From Cellulomonadaceae bacterium (GTDB lineage Bacteria > Actinomycetota > Actinomycetes > Actinomycetales > Cellulomonadaceae): DNA of 64,000 nt. Location: positions 1-64,000 of the forward strand of contig JAIRQO010000009.1 in the NCBI GenBank assembly GCA_031256435.1, in the 5' to 3' direction. Made by a program: the position numbers and the translations under genes. Within the stretch, counting starts at the first letter, position 1. Every line of letters starts with the position of its first letter. The notes under the pieces were generated by a model, which worked only from the letters and a program-made list of their open reading frames with translations, made no database searches and was not told where the DNA came from. This document shows, in pieces, positions 52,019 through 59,919 of this stretch.

Positions 52019-52951
52019 TGCCTTGGCAAGATTGAGCATCTTCCATTTACCTGCCGGGTCCGCCAATGCCGCTGTGAGCGTTGCAGGGAACTCAGCAAAC
52101 AACAGTTCCGGACGAAGGTCGGCCATGGCTGCGAGGCTGAGGAACTCAGCTTCTACCTCGTCGCGTGGTAGGGCGAGGTCGGCTACGAATGCGTCCACCC
52201 TGTCAATCATGGTTTCCAGTTGTGGCGCAGTCCCTGAGGCGAGCATCGGGACGAGATCTGCTTTGATGTCTCCGCTCCTATGAGCGAAGCGATGACGTAT
52301 CTCGAAGGGACGCGGGAAGGGATCTGAGGTGGCCAGATAGTACAGGACAATCCGGCGAATCAGGGTTTGATCTGCACCGGCGAACAGCCTGGGGAAGTGT
52401 TCGGCGATCAGATAGACATCAAAGAGGTCGCGGATCACAACCCTGCCAACGAGCGCCCTGAGCTTTCCCGCAATCACCTCAATAGCTGACTCGATGGTGA
52501 AGGTCGCCGTGACATCGTCGAGCCTTACTGTGGTTTGCTCCGGTGTAAGGAGCGGCGATCGGTTGCGATAGTTGACGTCGATTTTCACGTGGTCTGGGCC
52601 AGTGGCGCCGACATACTGGAGGTGAAAGGCCCCTCCAGAGTCCGAACTGGGGCCGCGGCCAACGTTGTACCCCAACCCGCGTCCAATAGCCGAGACAGCG
52701 ACCTCGATGCCTGGCCTTTCGGCGAGCATCGCTTCGCGATGGACAGCGCCAATGTAGTTAAGGTCGATGTCAACTGACAGTCGTGGCAGGTTAAGCACAA
52801 ACAGGTTGAGTGCCGTTCCACCATGAAGTGCGAGGCGCCCGGCGAGCATAGGTTCGGCGTCTAGTTCATTCAGAACGCCGGCCAGTCGGCGTACCTTCTC
52901 CACTCCCGCGGCAGGGAAGCCGGAAAGGCTTACAATCTTGGGTTCAGCCAT
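52010..52951 (-). CDS. AbiEii nucleotidyltransferase toxin
   Basis: A 313-residue type IV toxin. The nucleotidyltransferase motif is LHGGTALNLFVLNLPRLSVDIDLNYIG (GGTAL and DIDL), followed by helical AbiEii regions (SAIEVIAGKLRALVGRVVIRDLFDVYLIAEHF). AbiEii blocks growth when freed from AbiEi and protects against phage by abortive infection. ATG 52951 follows GAGGTGG. It overlaps the antitoxin gene by 22 bases. Complete; the catalytic residues are present. Confidence 0.93.
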   Translation of the reverse strand: MAEPKIVSLSGFPAAGVEKVRRLAGVLNELDAEPMLAGRLALHGGTALNLFVLNLPRLSVDIDLNYIGAVHREAMLAERPGIEVAVSAIGRGLGYNVGRGPSSDSGGAFHLQYVGATGPDHVKIDVNYRNRSPLLTPEQTTVRLDDVTATFTIESAIEVIAGKLRALVGRVVIRDLFDVYLIAEHFPRLFAGADQTLIRRIVLYYLATSDPFPRPFEIRHRFAHRSGDIKADLVPMLASGTAPQLETMIDRVDAFVADLALPRDEVEAEFLSLAAMADLRPELLFAEFPATLTAALADPAGKWKMLNLAKAQR

Positions 52952-53709
52952 GATGCCACCTCGTCTCTTGGTGCAGGCAGGTAGAGCCTCCAATTGTTGA
53001 TCCAGCGGTCAGCCCCCACCCTTGTGCCAGACCCAAAATAGGCGGTGGCGCCGGATGCCAGATCATGGAGTCGACCAAGTTGGGACTGGGTGACATGCCA
53101 CGGTTCGGCCAGCGACTCCGCTAGCCAGCCGACCCGCGCCGCAGAGGCTGCCGACCGCGCACTTGTGAGCGAGATCAGAGCATCGATATCCACCAGGTTA
53201 AACCCGCTGACGGACCGCAGCACGTTCTCCGTACCGCCAGCCACTGAGGGACTGTCCAGGCAGTCCAGAATTGTTTGTTCCCGGGTGCTCACCCGGACTC
53301 TTCTGCCCTGTGCATTCGACCGTTCCCGCGCCGCGACTGTTGACAGGTCCACCTTGATAGGTTGGTAGTCCACACCCGCGTAGGTGAAGGGCATCATCCG
53401 GCGTTCCGTGTAGAACTGGTTTCGAAATACGAGGTTATGAAGGACTCCGTGTACCTGCAGTGCGGTCAGGAGACAGAATGTGCAGTCGTCGGTGCTGGCT
53501 GCGGCAACTTGCAGCGGATCAACGGGGGAACCCTCGAAGCGCCCGGTCCGGGAGACGTACACCCCACGGCGGACCTTATCTACCTTTCCGCTCGCCACAG
53601 CACGGGACAGCAGGTTTCGATCAGTCTGCGAGTTGGGGAACATAACCTCGAACTCATTAGAGGTGAACACCGGTGTGCGCCCCAGAAACTGAGAAATCGC
53701 CATCATCAC
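52930..53709 (-). CDS. AbiEi antitoxin/repressor
   Basis: A 259-residue antitoxin. An N-terminal winged helix (VFTSNEFEVMFPNSQTDRNLLSRAVASGKVDKVRRGVYVS) is followed by the AbiEi C-terminal domain (LTALQVHGVLHNLVFRNQFYT..., VSTREQTILDCLDSPSVAGG). It represses its own operon and blocks the toxin. Up to three starts (GTG, ATG, ATG in a row) follow GCGGAGG; the first is used here. A perfect inverted repeat lies just upstream. Confidence 0.93.
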   Translation of the reverse strand: MMMAISQFLGRTPVFTSNEFEVMFPNSQTDRNLLSRAVASGKVDKVRRGVYVSRTGRFEGSPVDPLQVAAASTDDCTFCLLTALQVHGVLHNLVFRNQFYTERRMMPFTYAGVDYQPIKVDLSTVAARERSNAQGRRVRVSTREQTILDCLDSPSVAGGTENVLRSVSGFNLVDIDALISLTSARSAASAARVGWLAESLAEPWHVTQSQLGRLHDLASGATAYFGSGTRVGADRWINNWRLYLPAPRDEVASWLNPRL

Positions 53710-53736
53710 CTCCGCAGTTCTCCAGCACCCAGGATA

Positions 53737-53755
53737 TTACCACTGCAAGTGGTAA
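53737..53755 (-). promoter_or_regulatory. AbiEi operator palindrome
   Basis: TTACCACT-GCA-AGTGGTAA, eight-base arms, ending 28 bases upstream of the AbiEi start. AbiEi proteins are known to bind inverted repeats upstream of their operon, and this is the only clear palindrome in the region. Confidence 0.75.
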
Positions 53756-53838
53756 TTAGTCAGCAGGCACTCAACGGCGGCTTGGTTCCGAACAAGGCTC
53801 CGGCAACGAGCGCCGGCTCCGTGCTGAACCATGGTTTT

Positions 53839-54522
53839 CTACCCGGGAACTTGATCCTGATAATCAGACGTGAACTCGGCGTCGATGCGGCAGGTGACAA
53901 TGACGTCCTCGGGTTGAAACTCCTGGTGAATGTCCGGTTCTGATGATCCGAACTTTGCTGCCATTATCGGCGCAGATCCCATGGGGTCTACGTTGCGGCT
54001 AGACCTCTCGATGCCGAGCATTCCAGCATCGGCAATGACCACAGGAACTACGGGTCCGCCGCCGGCAGCCCGCGCATAGCGCTCCGCCTTCACTCGCGCG
54101 TCAGCAACAGCCGCCACTTGGGCGGCCTCGTCAGCCGCTGCCTGACTCTCGTCGGTCAATAACCAACGCACCCAACTGACGTGGATGCCCTGGATGACGG
54201 CTTGCTCTTTCAGGAAGTCAAGGATCGCTGTGAGGTCCGTGAACTCTGCGGTCACGGACGCCGAGGCGGCGTATTTAGTGGGGAGATCGTGTCCCTTGTT
54301 GTCCTGCGGCGTGTACGACGAAACCCGCAACTGGTCAGATACCACCATGGAGACTGCGGATGGCACCAGGGCATTCGTCGCATCAACGAGACCCGCGAGT
54401 GCCGTGGTGGCGGAATCAACAGTTGCGGCCTTGTTGGTGCCTTCACACGATACTGACAGGTGGGCGCGCGCAAGGTTCGGCGGGAAGGTGAGCCGAGACT
54501 GGCCCTGGATGCGAATCAACAT
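53839..54522 (-). CDS. SIMPL-domain (DUF541) protein
   Basis: A 227-residue protein of the SIMPL/DUF541 family. Features are ARAHLSVSCEGTNKAATV near the start, YTPQDNKG and a helical middle (RVKAERYARAAGGGPV), then VTCRIDAEFT at the end. No signal peptide is visible, so it is probably cytoplasmic. ATG 54522 follows GGAG. The family's role is unclear. Its last 40 codons are duplicated at 51847-51972 on the other side of the AbiE genes. Confidence 0.85.
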   Translation of the reverse strand: MLIRIQGQSRLTFPPNLARAHLSVSCEGTNKAATVDSATTALAGLVDATNALVPSAVSMVVSDQLRVSSYTPQDNKGHDLPTKYAASASVTAEFTDLTAILDFLKEQAVIQGIHVSWVRWLLTDESQAAADEAAQVAAVADARVKAERYARAAGGGPVVPVVIADAGMLGIERSSRNVDPMGSAPIMAAKFGSSEPDIHQEFQPEDVIVTCRIDAEFTSDYQDQVPG

Positions 54523-54625
54523 GACTCCAGCGTAGCGCGGAACAGGTGGTGAATCGGCTGCGTTCAGGTGACGAGGGCGGCGCGGTTCCCGGACACGTCA
54601 TCGGGAGTTTGCGTGATACAGAGAT

Positions 54626-54694
54626 CGATATTTGCTCAATAAAGAGACCGAAATCTGCTTAGTAGGTAGTCCGAAATCTGCTTAATAGGTACGG
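54626..54694. repeat. Three contiguous 23-bp units (array F, orphan)
   Basis: Units at 54626-54648, 54649-54671 and 54672-54694: C-GA(A/T)AT(C/T)TGCT(C/T)A(A/G)TA(A/G). They match array E (51973) in core and period, and array A (8382) in the GCTCA(A/G)TA core. They lie in the 310-bp gap 54523-54832, with no DUF4143 gene nearby. Confidence 0.8.
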
Positions 54695-54832
54695 GGACGG
54701 AGGAGCAGGCTAGCGACTACAGCGCCTAGTATTGTCGCGCGGGTTGGGCGACATCAGCCAACTCCGCTCTGCTCCAGATGACCGGTCCTTCCAATAGGTA
54801 CCTTTGGAGCAACGCAACATTTAGGAGGGCCG

Positions 54833-55207
54833 ATGCCCGCAAAGGAACAGATCGCCCACGATCTAGCAATGGTGTACGTGGTGAACCGCCATGGCGCTGC
54901 GGTCACCGGATCGTTTGAGGTGTCCAGCGACGACGATGGAGTCGAGGGAGACGGCTCCGTCAAAACCGAGCGCCTCCCTGACGTCGGAACAATCAACTAC
55001 CGCAGCGAGGGCACGGGCAAGTATGAGACAAGAACTGGCGGTTTCCTATGGAACAAGTACGAATTCGAGGTTGAACTCACTGTCGACGTCCCCGACGGTC
55101 GGGTTGTGGATACCGCCTTCGAGGCGATGATCGAGGACTACATTGCGGCGTACGCGCGGTTCCTCCACCTGCTTGGTGAGCGCTCGGCGCGGCCTGGACA
55201 ACCGTGA
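54833..55207 (+). CDS. Hypothetical protein
   Basis: A 124-residue soluble protein preceded by TTAGGAGGG, a strong ribosome site. It contains TGSFEVSSDDDG and a beta-rich middle (YETRTGGFLWNKYEFEVELTVDVPDGRVV), then a C-terminal helix (FEAMIEDYIAAYARFLHLLG). No signal peptide, Cys or catalytic motif is seen. I do not recognise the family. It stands alone between array F and the interrupted gene. Confidence 0.65.
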   Translation: MPAKEQIAHDLAMVYVVNRHGAAVTGSFEVSSDDDGVEGDGSVKTERLPDVGTINYRSEGTGKYETRTGGFLWNKYEFEVELTVDVPDGRVVDTAFEAMIEDYIAAYARFLHLLGERSARPGQP

Positions 55208-55423
55208 CGGATGGGGGTTATTGGTCCCAACTAGAGTCAGATGCTGCTCAATATCCAAACCCTGATGCCTCGGTAGTGTGTTTCCACCGCGTCAACGTCG
55301 GTACAAACGCCCCGACGATATGAGCATTTGGCGTCAAGCATTCTCCGGGTATTGTCGTTAGTGGCAACTCTGAGAAGATGACGATGGAGCGATGGCAAAC
55401 AAGATCACAGAAAGGGGCGGTTG

Positions 55424-56563
55424 GTGCAAGACGTGGACTCATCCAACCCAGATTCGGGCCCAGAGCACCCGATGAATCACACAACAAGTGAACCCGTCGA
55501 TAACCCGCTAACAAAAGTCAAAACACTCGCCGCCGCCGCGTACGTGACGGTCGATCAGACACTGTTTGACGTGACCGACAAGTCGCGATATACCTTCAGG
55601 AAGAGATCTGAGGTGGCCCACGCAGGCCTCGGTGCCGAACTGTCCGCAATAGATCGCTTTATGAGTGAGGTGTCGACGTCCGAGTTCCACGCATTGTTGA
55701 CCCAAGTCCCAGTTTTAGGAAAGGTTCTCGAATCGATAATCGGCAAGCCTGAGCTGGTTGCGCGAATGTCCAAGAGGTCACAGCAGTTAGTTGATGCCGG
55801 CAAAGCCTACCTTGTAAAGGCCGCAAATGGAGATGGACTCCGAGCGAATGTCTAACTAAAGGGAAAATCCGGATACACTGAGAACCTTCGCATCGATGAA
55901 ATTGTGCGTCGACCCGACCTGCTAGACTCACTCGCGAGCCTAGCTTTGGCAGATAATGTGGCGAACCTCGCTGCTGACATCGAGATGCTCAGCCACGCTG
56001 TTGGTGTGATAGCAGAAGGCCAACATCAAGACCGCATTGCAGGATACTACGGTGCGCGGCAAAACTTCCTTCAGGCACTGAGCCTTTCATGCGACGCGCT
56101 GAGACGCCCGGCTCTCGTCAGAGCGGCTGAGGAAGCGACCACAGCAGCCGCTACACTCCAGCTTAGTATGATGCGGGACCTCAGGGGATTGCCAAGTGTC
56201 GTCACGAAAGCAGCCCAAGACAAGACGAACCGACACATCGCCGAGTCTTTCGAGGCAATCAATGATGCCACCCAGTTGGCGGTTCAGGCATATGCTGCCG
56301 TCGACGAAAGAAAGGCCGTCATCGCCTCGGTTCGAGGCTACCAGGTGTTCGTTGAGGAGTCACTCCTTACTACCGTGCCGGAAGGCAAGTACCAAGGGGC
56401 AACCCTCGCCGACATGCTGTATTCATCAATGCCGCCGAACTCACCTGACTGGCGTGACATCCCGCAACGGATCATTGACTCATGCGAGCAATTAGTGGCG
56501 ACTGAAATGGGTATGGTCACTGCAATCACCAACTCCGTGGAGGATGAGGATGTCGAAGCGTAA
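55424..56563 (+). pseudogene. Hypothetical gene split by an in-frame TAA
   Basis: Two open segments (55424-55855 and 55856-56563) lie in the same frame with only the TAA at 55853-55855 between them. The sequence after the stop (GKSGYTENLRIDEIVRRPDLLDSLASLALADNVAN) has no start codon until GTG 55904 and reads as a continuation. Joined, it is about 380 residues, helical, with an AVL-rich middle and an acidic C-terminus. No family recognised. GTG 55424 follows AAAGGGG. Internal re-start could still give a 219-residue protein. Confidence 0.6.
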
Positions 56564-56767
56564 GTGTGTAGAATGCAAGAAGGACCTCATTGCAGGCGAG
56601 AAAAACGCTGCAACCACTGTCAGGTGCGGTGGAAGGAGACGCGGAAGAAGGTTGGTGGGGGCATTGTTGCAACTTTTAGTCTCGGGGTGGTTGCGGTACG
56701 TGTAGCATTCCCGTGGATCCGAGAACATGGTCCCGGATTGGTAACCAAGATCACTAGTAAGAGCTAG
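56550..56767 (+). pseudogene. Zinc-ribbon membrane protein, frameshifted at an A tract
   Basis: From ATG 56550 (overlapping the previous stop) the frame reads MSKRKCVECKKDLIAGEK and then loses sense. The -1 frame continues RCNHCQVRWKETRKKVGGGIVATFSLGVVAVRVAFPW..., stop at 56767. Joining them at AAAAA (56601-56605) gives a four-Cys zinc ribbon (CxxC...CxxC) followed by one membrane helix, about 73 residues. A sixth A would restore the frame. A sequencing error, a decayed gene or programmed slippage are all possible. Confidence 0.6.
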
Positions 56768-57129
56768 GCTCACAGGCAACAACGCTTGGACAGCGGATTT
56801 TCGCCGACGACGTCTTCGGAGTCGACGCAACTGAGATGGGGAGCACGAGGTTTGTCCCCTCGACAAGAGCGACGAGACCGTAACCTAGCGTTTCGGTGCC
56901 CACGAATCCCCACCTTATGACGGAGACAGGACGTGAACCTGCAACCTCCAAGTGATGATTGTGATAGGTTCCCCAGGACCGTCTCGGCATATCTGCGTAG
57001 GCCGGAGATCAAATGCAATCCATTAGTTAGTCCGGAACATGTTCGATAGGAACACCGCAAGTGCCATTGACCCGGGGCCTGTGCACACAAAACTGGACTT
57101 TGGTGTGCAGATTGACGTATCGTGGACCC
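56768..57129. other. Gap without a recognisable gene
   Basis: 362 bases. I see no convincing protein gene. A T-arm-like string (minus strand, CAGG-TTCACGT-CCTG, about 56928-56942) recalls the 3' half of a tRNA, but no matching acceptor stem or D-arm is found. TATCGT (57118-57123) lies six bases before the ATG of the next gene and may be its -10 element. Confidence 0.4.
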
Positions 57130-57480
57130 ATGGCCATGCCTGACATCACCCTGAACCCTGACCAGGTAAGCGACGATATGCTGCCGTCATGGCTCCGCAC
57201 TTTCGCTGATTACATCAAGCAGGCTGCCGCAAGCGGCAAGACGATCACTATTGCTTCCGAGGAGCGACTGCTCACTCCTGAGCAGGTTGCCCAGAGGATG
57301 GGAGTGCATCGGTCCACGATCTCGCGCAGAATCAAGGACGGTGAGTTGAAGGCCACCAAGATTGGCGGCCGCAACAAGATCACCTATGCCGAGTTTCGTC
57401 GTTACCAGGACACGGTACTGGACAACATGGTGATGGTGGTTGGTCCCGACCTTGAGGAGGAGTTGTTCGGTGACACGTGA
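57130..57480 (+). CDS. Excisionase-type HTH antitoxin
   Basis: A 116-residue protein. The helix-turn-helix LTPEQVAQRMGVHRSTISRRIKDGELKATKIGGRNKITYAEFRRY (about 52-100) is the MerR/excisionase-like type found as the antitoxin of PIN toxins. The acidic C-terminus (GPDLEEELFGDT) overlaps the PIN gene by 11 bases. ATG 57130 has no ribosome site; TATCGT six bases upstream suggests a leaderless transcript. Confidence 0.8.
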   Translation: MAMPDITLNPDQVSDDMLPSWLRTFADYIKQAAASGKTITIASEERLLTPEQVAQRMGVHRSTISRRIKDGELKATKIGGRNKITYAEFRRYQDTVLDNMVMVVGPDLEEELFGDT

Positions 57481-58141
57481 GCGCGTCCTGACTGTCTTCG
57501 TCGATGCGAACGTTCTCGCCAAACCGGTCACCCGAACGCTGCTCATCAGATGCGAACCATCAGGCTGGTCTTGCACGTGGAGCGTCCAGGCAGAGACGGA
57601 GGCTAACCGACACCTACGCCCTCGCGCACAGTCGCTGACTACACTTCGAGCACGCCATCTGGAGAACAGGGCTTTAGCTCCGACTGGCGCCCACCCTGAA
57701 CGATTCACTTCCACCGCCGAGTCCGATCGGCAGATCCTCGCAGATGCCGTCGAGTCAGGCGCGGCTTTTATCGTGACTGACGATGTAGACGACTACGGTG
57801 AAGTAGACCTGATTACTGCCGGGATCTCCGCAGTTCATTACGATCTGTTCCTTGCCGAAAAGACCGAGTCCATGACCTACAGCAAAGCACTGTCGGCGAT
57901 GGTCCGAAGCATGCGAAACCCGAGGCGGACGGCTGCGGAACTCCATGGAGTCTTGGCCAAGGTTCATCCTCGACTGTTCACGCGGTTCGGTGATCTTTAC
58001 AAGGTTGACCCGATCACGTCAGGGCGCAACGAGTCCAGATTCATCTTCAGAGGAACACGCTGCCTCCGTTGCGCCCAGATGCAGCCTAACTCGGCCTACC
58101 TCACCGACGGTATCTGCACCAACTGCCGCACCACCAGGTAA
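57470..58141 (+). CDS. PIN-domain toxin with C-terminal zinc ribbon
   Basis: A 223-residue protein, longer than usual VapC. The PIN fold has VFVDANVL (first Asp at residue 12), SVQAETEANRHL and FIVTDDVDDYGEVDL with the C-terminal acidic cluster. The last 30 residues form CxxC...CxxC (CLRCAQMQ...GICTNCRTTR), a zinc ribbon that PIN toxins normally lack; it could aid RNA or ribosome binding. GTG 57470 overlaps the antitoxin stop. Confidence 0.85.
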   Translation: MTRERVLTVFVDANVLAKPVTRTLLIRCEPSGWSCTWSVQAETEANRHLRPRAQSLTTLRARHLENRALAPTGAHPERFTSTAESDRQILADAVESGAAFIVTDDVDDYGEVDLITAGISAVHYDLFLAEKTESMTYSKALSAMVRSMRNPRRTAAELHGVLAKVHPRLFTRFGDLYKVDPITSGRNESRFIFRGTRCLRCAQMQPNSAYLTDGICTNCRTTR

Positions 58142-58343
58142 GTCAGCACACGCGCACCACCTACCCGAACCACCCCTGAACACGGGGTATTCGACGGGAT
58201 TCCCAGAACAACTCGAGTCTGCATCCACAGGTGGACGAGGTTAGTGTAGGTTCACGCCGGAGCGCCTTCCCTGCTACTTCGAGATCACAGAGCGTAAAAC
58301 TGCGTAACAATACGATTTCCGGATAGATAGGTCATGCGACGCT
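58142..58343. other. Gap without a recognisable gene
   Basis: 202 bases between the PIN toxin and a possible small minus-strand gene. A/C-rich at its start, with no clear palindrome or promoter that I could see. Confidence 0.4.
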
Positions 58344-58595
58344 CTACTCTGAGGACTGGGACCCAGGGCCGCTTGGCTCGCCGACCGGTGCATCTCGCAA
58401 GGCGTTCTTGGGTGGCACCGCCTTCCGAACCCACGCCACCTCGCTATCATGGTGCCTTTCCATGCAATACTCCCGCCCATCATCGCAGGTCACAGCGATT
58501 TGCTGGTCAGCGATGAACGAACCCAACTCGTCGCGACACGACTCGGAAATGAGGATGCCAGAGCATACAGAGGCGCCTCTGTCCTCCATCGGCAT
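58344..58595 (-). CDS. Possible small protein downstream of 58616 gene
   Basis: An 83-residue frame starting at ATG 58595 (or ATG 58589), 21 bases after the stop of the upstream gene. The sequence MEDRGASVCSGILISESCRD...IAVTCDDGREYCMERHHDSEVAW has plausible composition, with four Cys and a His pair, which could bind zinc. The ribosome site is weak. It could also be non-coding; confidence is low. Confidence 0.35.
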   Translation of the reverse strand: MPMEDRGASVCSGILISESCRDELGSFIADQQIAVTCDDGREYCMERHHDSEVAWVRKAVPPKNALRDAPVGEPSGPGSQSSE

Positions 58596-58615
58596 GCCTA
58601 GGTGAGCCGGTCCTG

Positions 58616-59200
58616 CTAGAAGGTGACGTTCCCTGCTTGTTCTTCCTTGGCCAGCGTCCATAGGTACTTGTCAATGTCACGCACGTTGTACTGCTCCAGT
58701 CCGAAGTGTTCGCGGAATCGCAGGATAGACCGGTTGAACACCGCATAGTCTCCACGCCAGGTCTCACCTTTGCTGAACTGGTCGAATGATTCCTGCCGTT
58801 GGAAACGACTAAGAACCCGAGCGATCAAGCTGTCGAAAATTGGATAGAGGTCCGGTCTATGCATAGCGCAATACTTCGTCGCAAAGGAGTAGAAGCGGCG
58901 GTTCGCCACAGGAAGTCTGGCAATCCGTTCGACCAAGGCGGGGTTGACTTCATCGGCACGCAGATCTGTTCCAATCTTGAGTGTCACAATGTTCTTGGCC
59001 ATGGCCAACTGGGCATAGACGTTCGTAGCGTATAGACCATTCAACGCTGCTACCTTCACGGCGACGGTGCCCAGGTCAGTGTTCTCGAAGTCCCGGCTGA
59101 ACAACTCTGTTAGTGCCAGGTCGATCGCCTCTGAACCTCGGGCTTTCCATAAATGAAGGTAGTGCTCAACTACACTTGGGGCGGGTCTCTGTATCTTCAC
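58616..59200 (-). CDS. Hypothetical protein, helical, HhH-like
   Basis: A 194-residue mainly helical protein. GTG 59200 follows AAAGGA; TTG 59239 would add 13 residues without a ribosome site. The segment FATKYCAMHRPDLYPIFDSLIARVL is like the RPxLxPxxD segment of the DUF6308-like protein at 10495, where a helix-hairpin-helix DNA glycosylase fold seems possible. Function unknown. It is between the PIN module and the restriction enzymes. Confidence 0.65.
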   Translation of the reverse strand: MKIQRPAPSVVEHYLHLWKARGSEAIDLALTELFSRDFENTDLGTVAVKVAALNGLYATNVYAQLAMAKNIVTLKIGTDLRADEVNPALVERIARLPVANRRFYSFATKYCAMHRPDLYPIFDSLIARVLSRFQRQESFDQFSKGETWRGDYAVFNRSILRFREHFGLEQYNVRDIDKYLWTLAKEEQAGNVTF

Positions 59201-59568
59201 GCCAGTTCCTTTCGCGATTTCCGGTGTCACTGCATCCAACTGGACATGTCGATCCGGCGGAGTGAGGCAACCTCAAGGCCCCAGTCAGGAAGGATGAATC
59301 TGGGGCTCAGCGACTCGGCCTTTGCACCCTCGTCCTATCTGCGCGGATTCCCCGGCGCAGGATGCCAGTCTGGGCCCAGTCTACGGATTACCTGCGACCA
59401 TGCTAGCAAATCTCCGTATCTGGCCCGCTTCGCGCCGCCCATGGTGGTCATGGAACAAGCACGGAGTTCTGATCGGTGGTGTAAAGCACCGTTGAGCGTC
59501 GTTTCGTGTTTCCGCGATCGCCAGCCGAGGGCGGGTCGATTGGGCACCCTTGGAGCAGTGTCGCCATC
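59201..59568. other. Gap without a recognisable gene
   Basis: 368 bases. Six-frame products are short and of poor quality. The stretch may contain the worn remains of a gene, but I cannot support one. Confidence 0.4.
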
Positions 59569-59919
59569 ATGAGCAGAGTGAATCGAAGGTTGACCCGATG
59601 GACCATCATTGACGATCTACCCTTCGCCGCCATTGTGCCACCCCAAAGCACGACCTGCGGAATCTACGTGCTGGAGTTCGCCGACCGCACTCGCGATGGG
59701 CACTACCGCACCACAGGCGACGTCTGGTCTATCTACTTCGGCGGGACCCCTGACGATCTATTCACTCTGCTCAACAACGCCGTGATCAAGACTGGTGCCC
59801 GGCGCTTCGCGATGGGGCTGCTTCGCAAGGGCAAAGCATGTTCGCCGCCGCATAAACCAACCAGCTCGCTGACGACATCTTCATTACTCTCGGCGACCAT
59901 GTAAACGCAGATTCTTAAT
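59569..59919 (+). pseudogene. Decayed GIY-YIG-like gene (uncertain)
   Basis: The frame from ATG 59569 contains TCGIYVLEFADRTRDGHYRTTGDVW, close to the GIY half of a GIY-YIG nuclease (..GIYvLeFadGt.YvGqt.), but the YIG part is not intact. A stop in the shifted frame precedes NQLADDIFITLGDHVNADS, which reads like its C-terminus and ends at 59917-59919. It is best seen as a fragment with at least one frameshift. It abuts the 3' end of the DUF262 gene. Confidence 0.4.

Noticed and set aside
56925-56960. tRNA gene or tRNA-end attachment site
   Set aside because: A T-arm-like string is present on the minus strand, but no matching acceptor, D or anticodon arms and no integrase gene are nearby.
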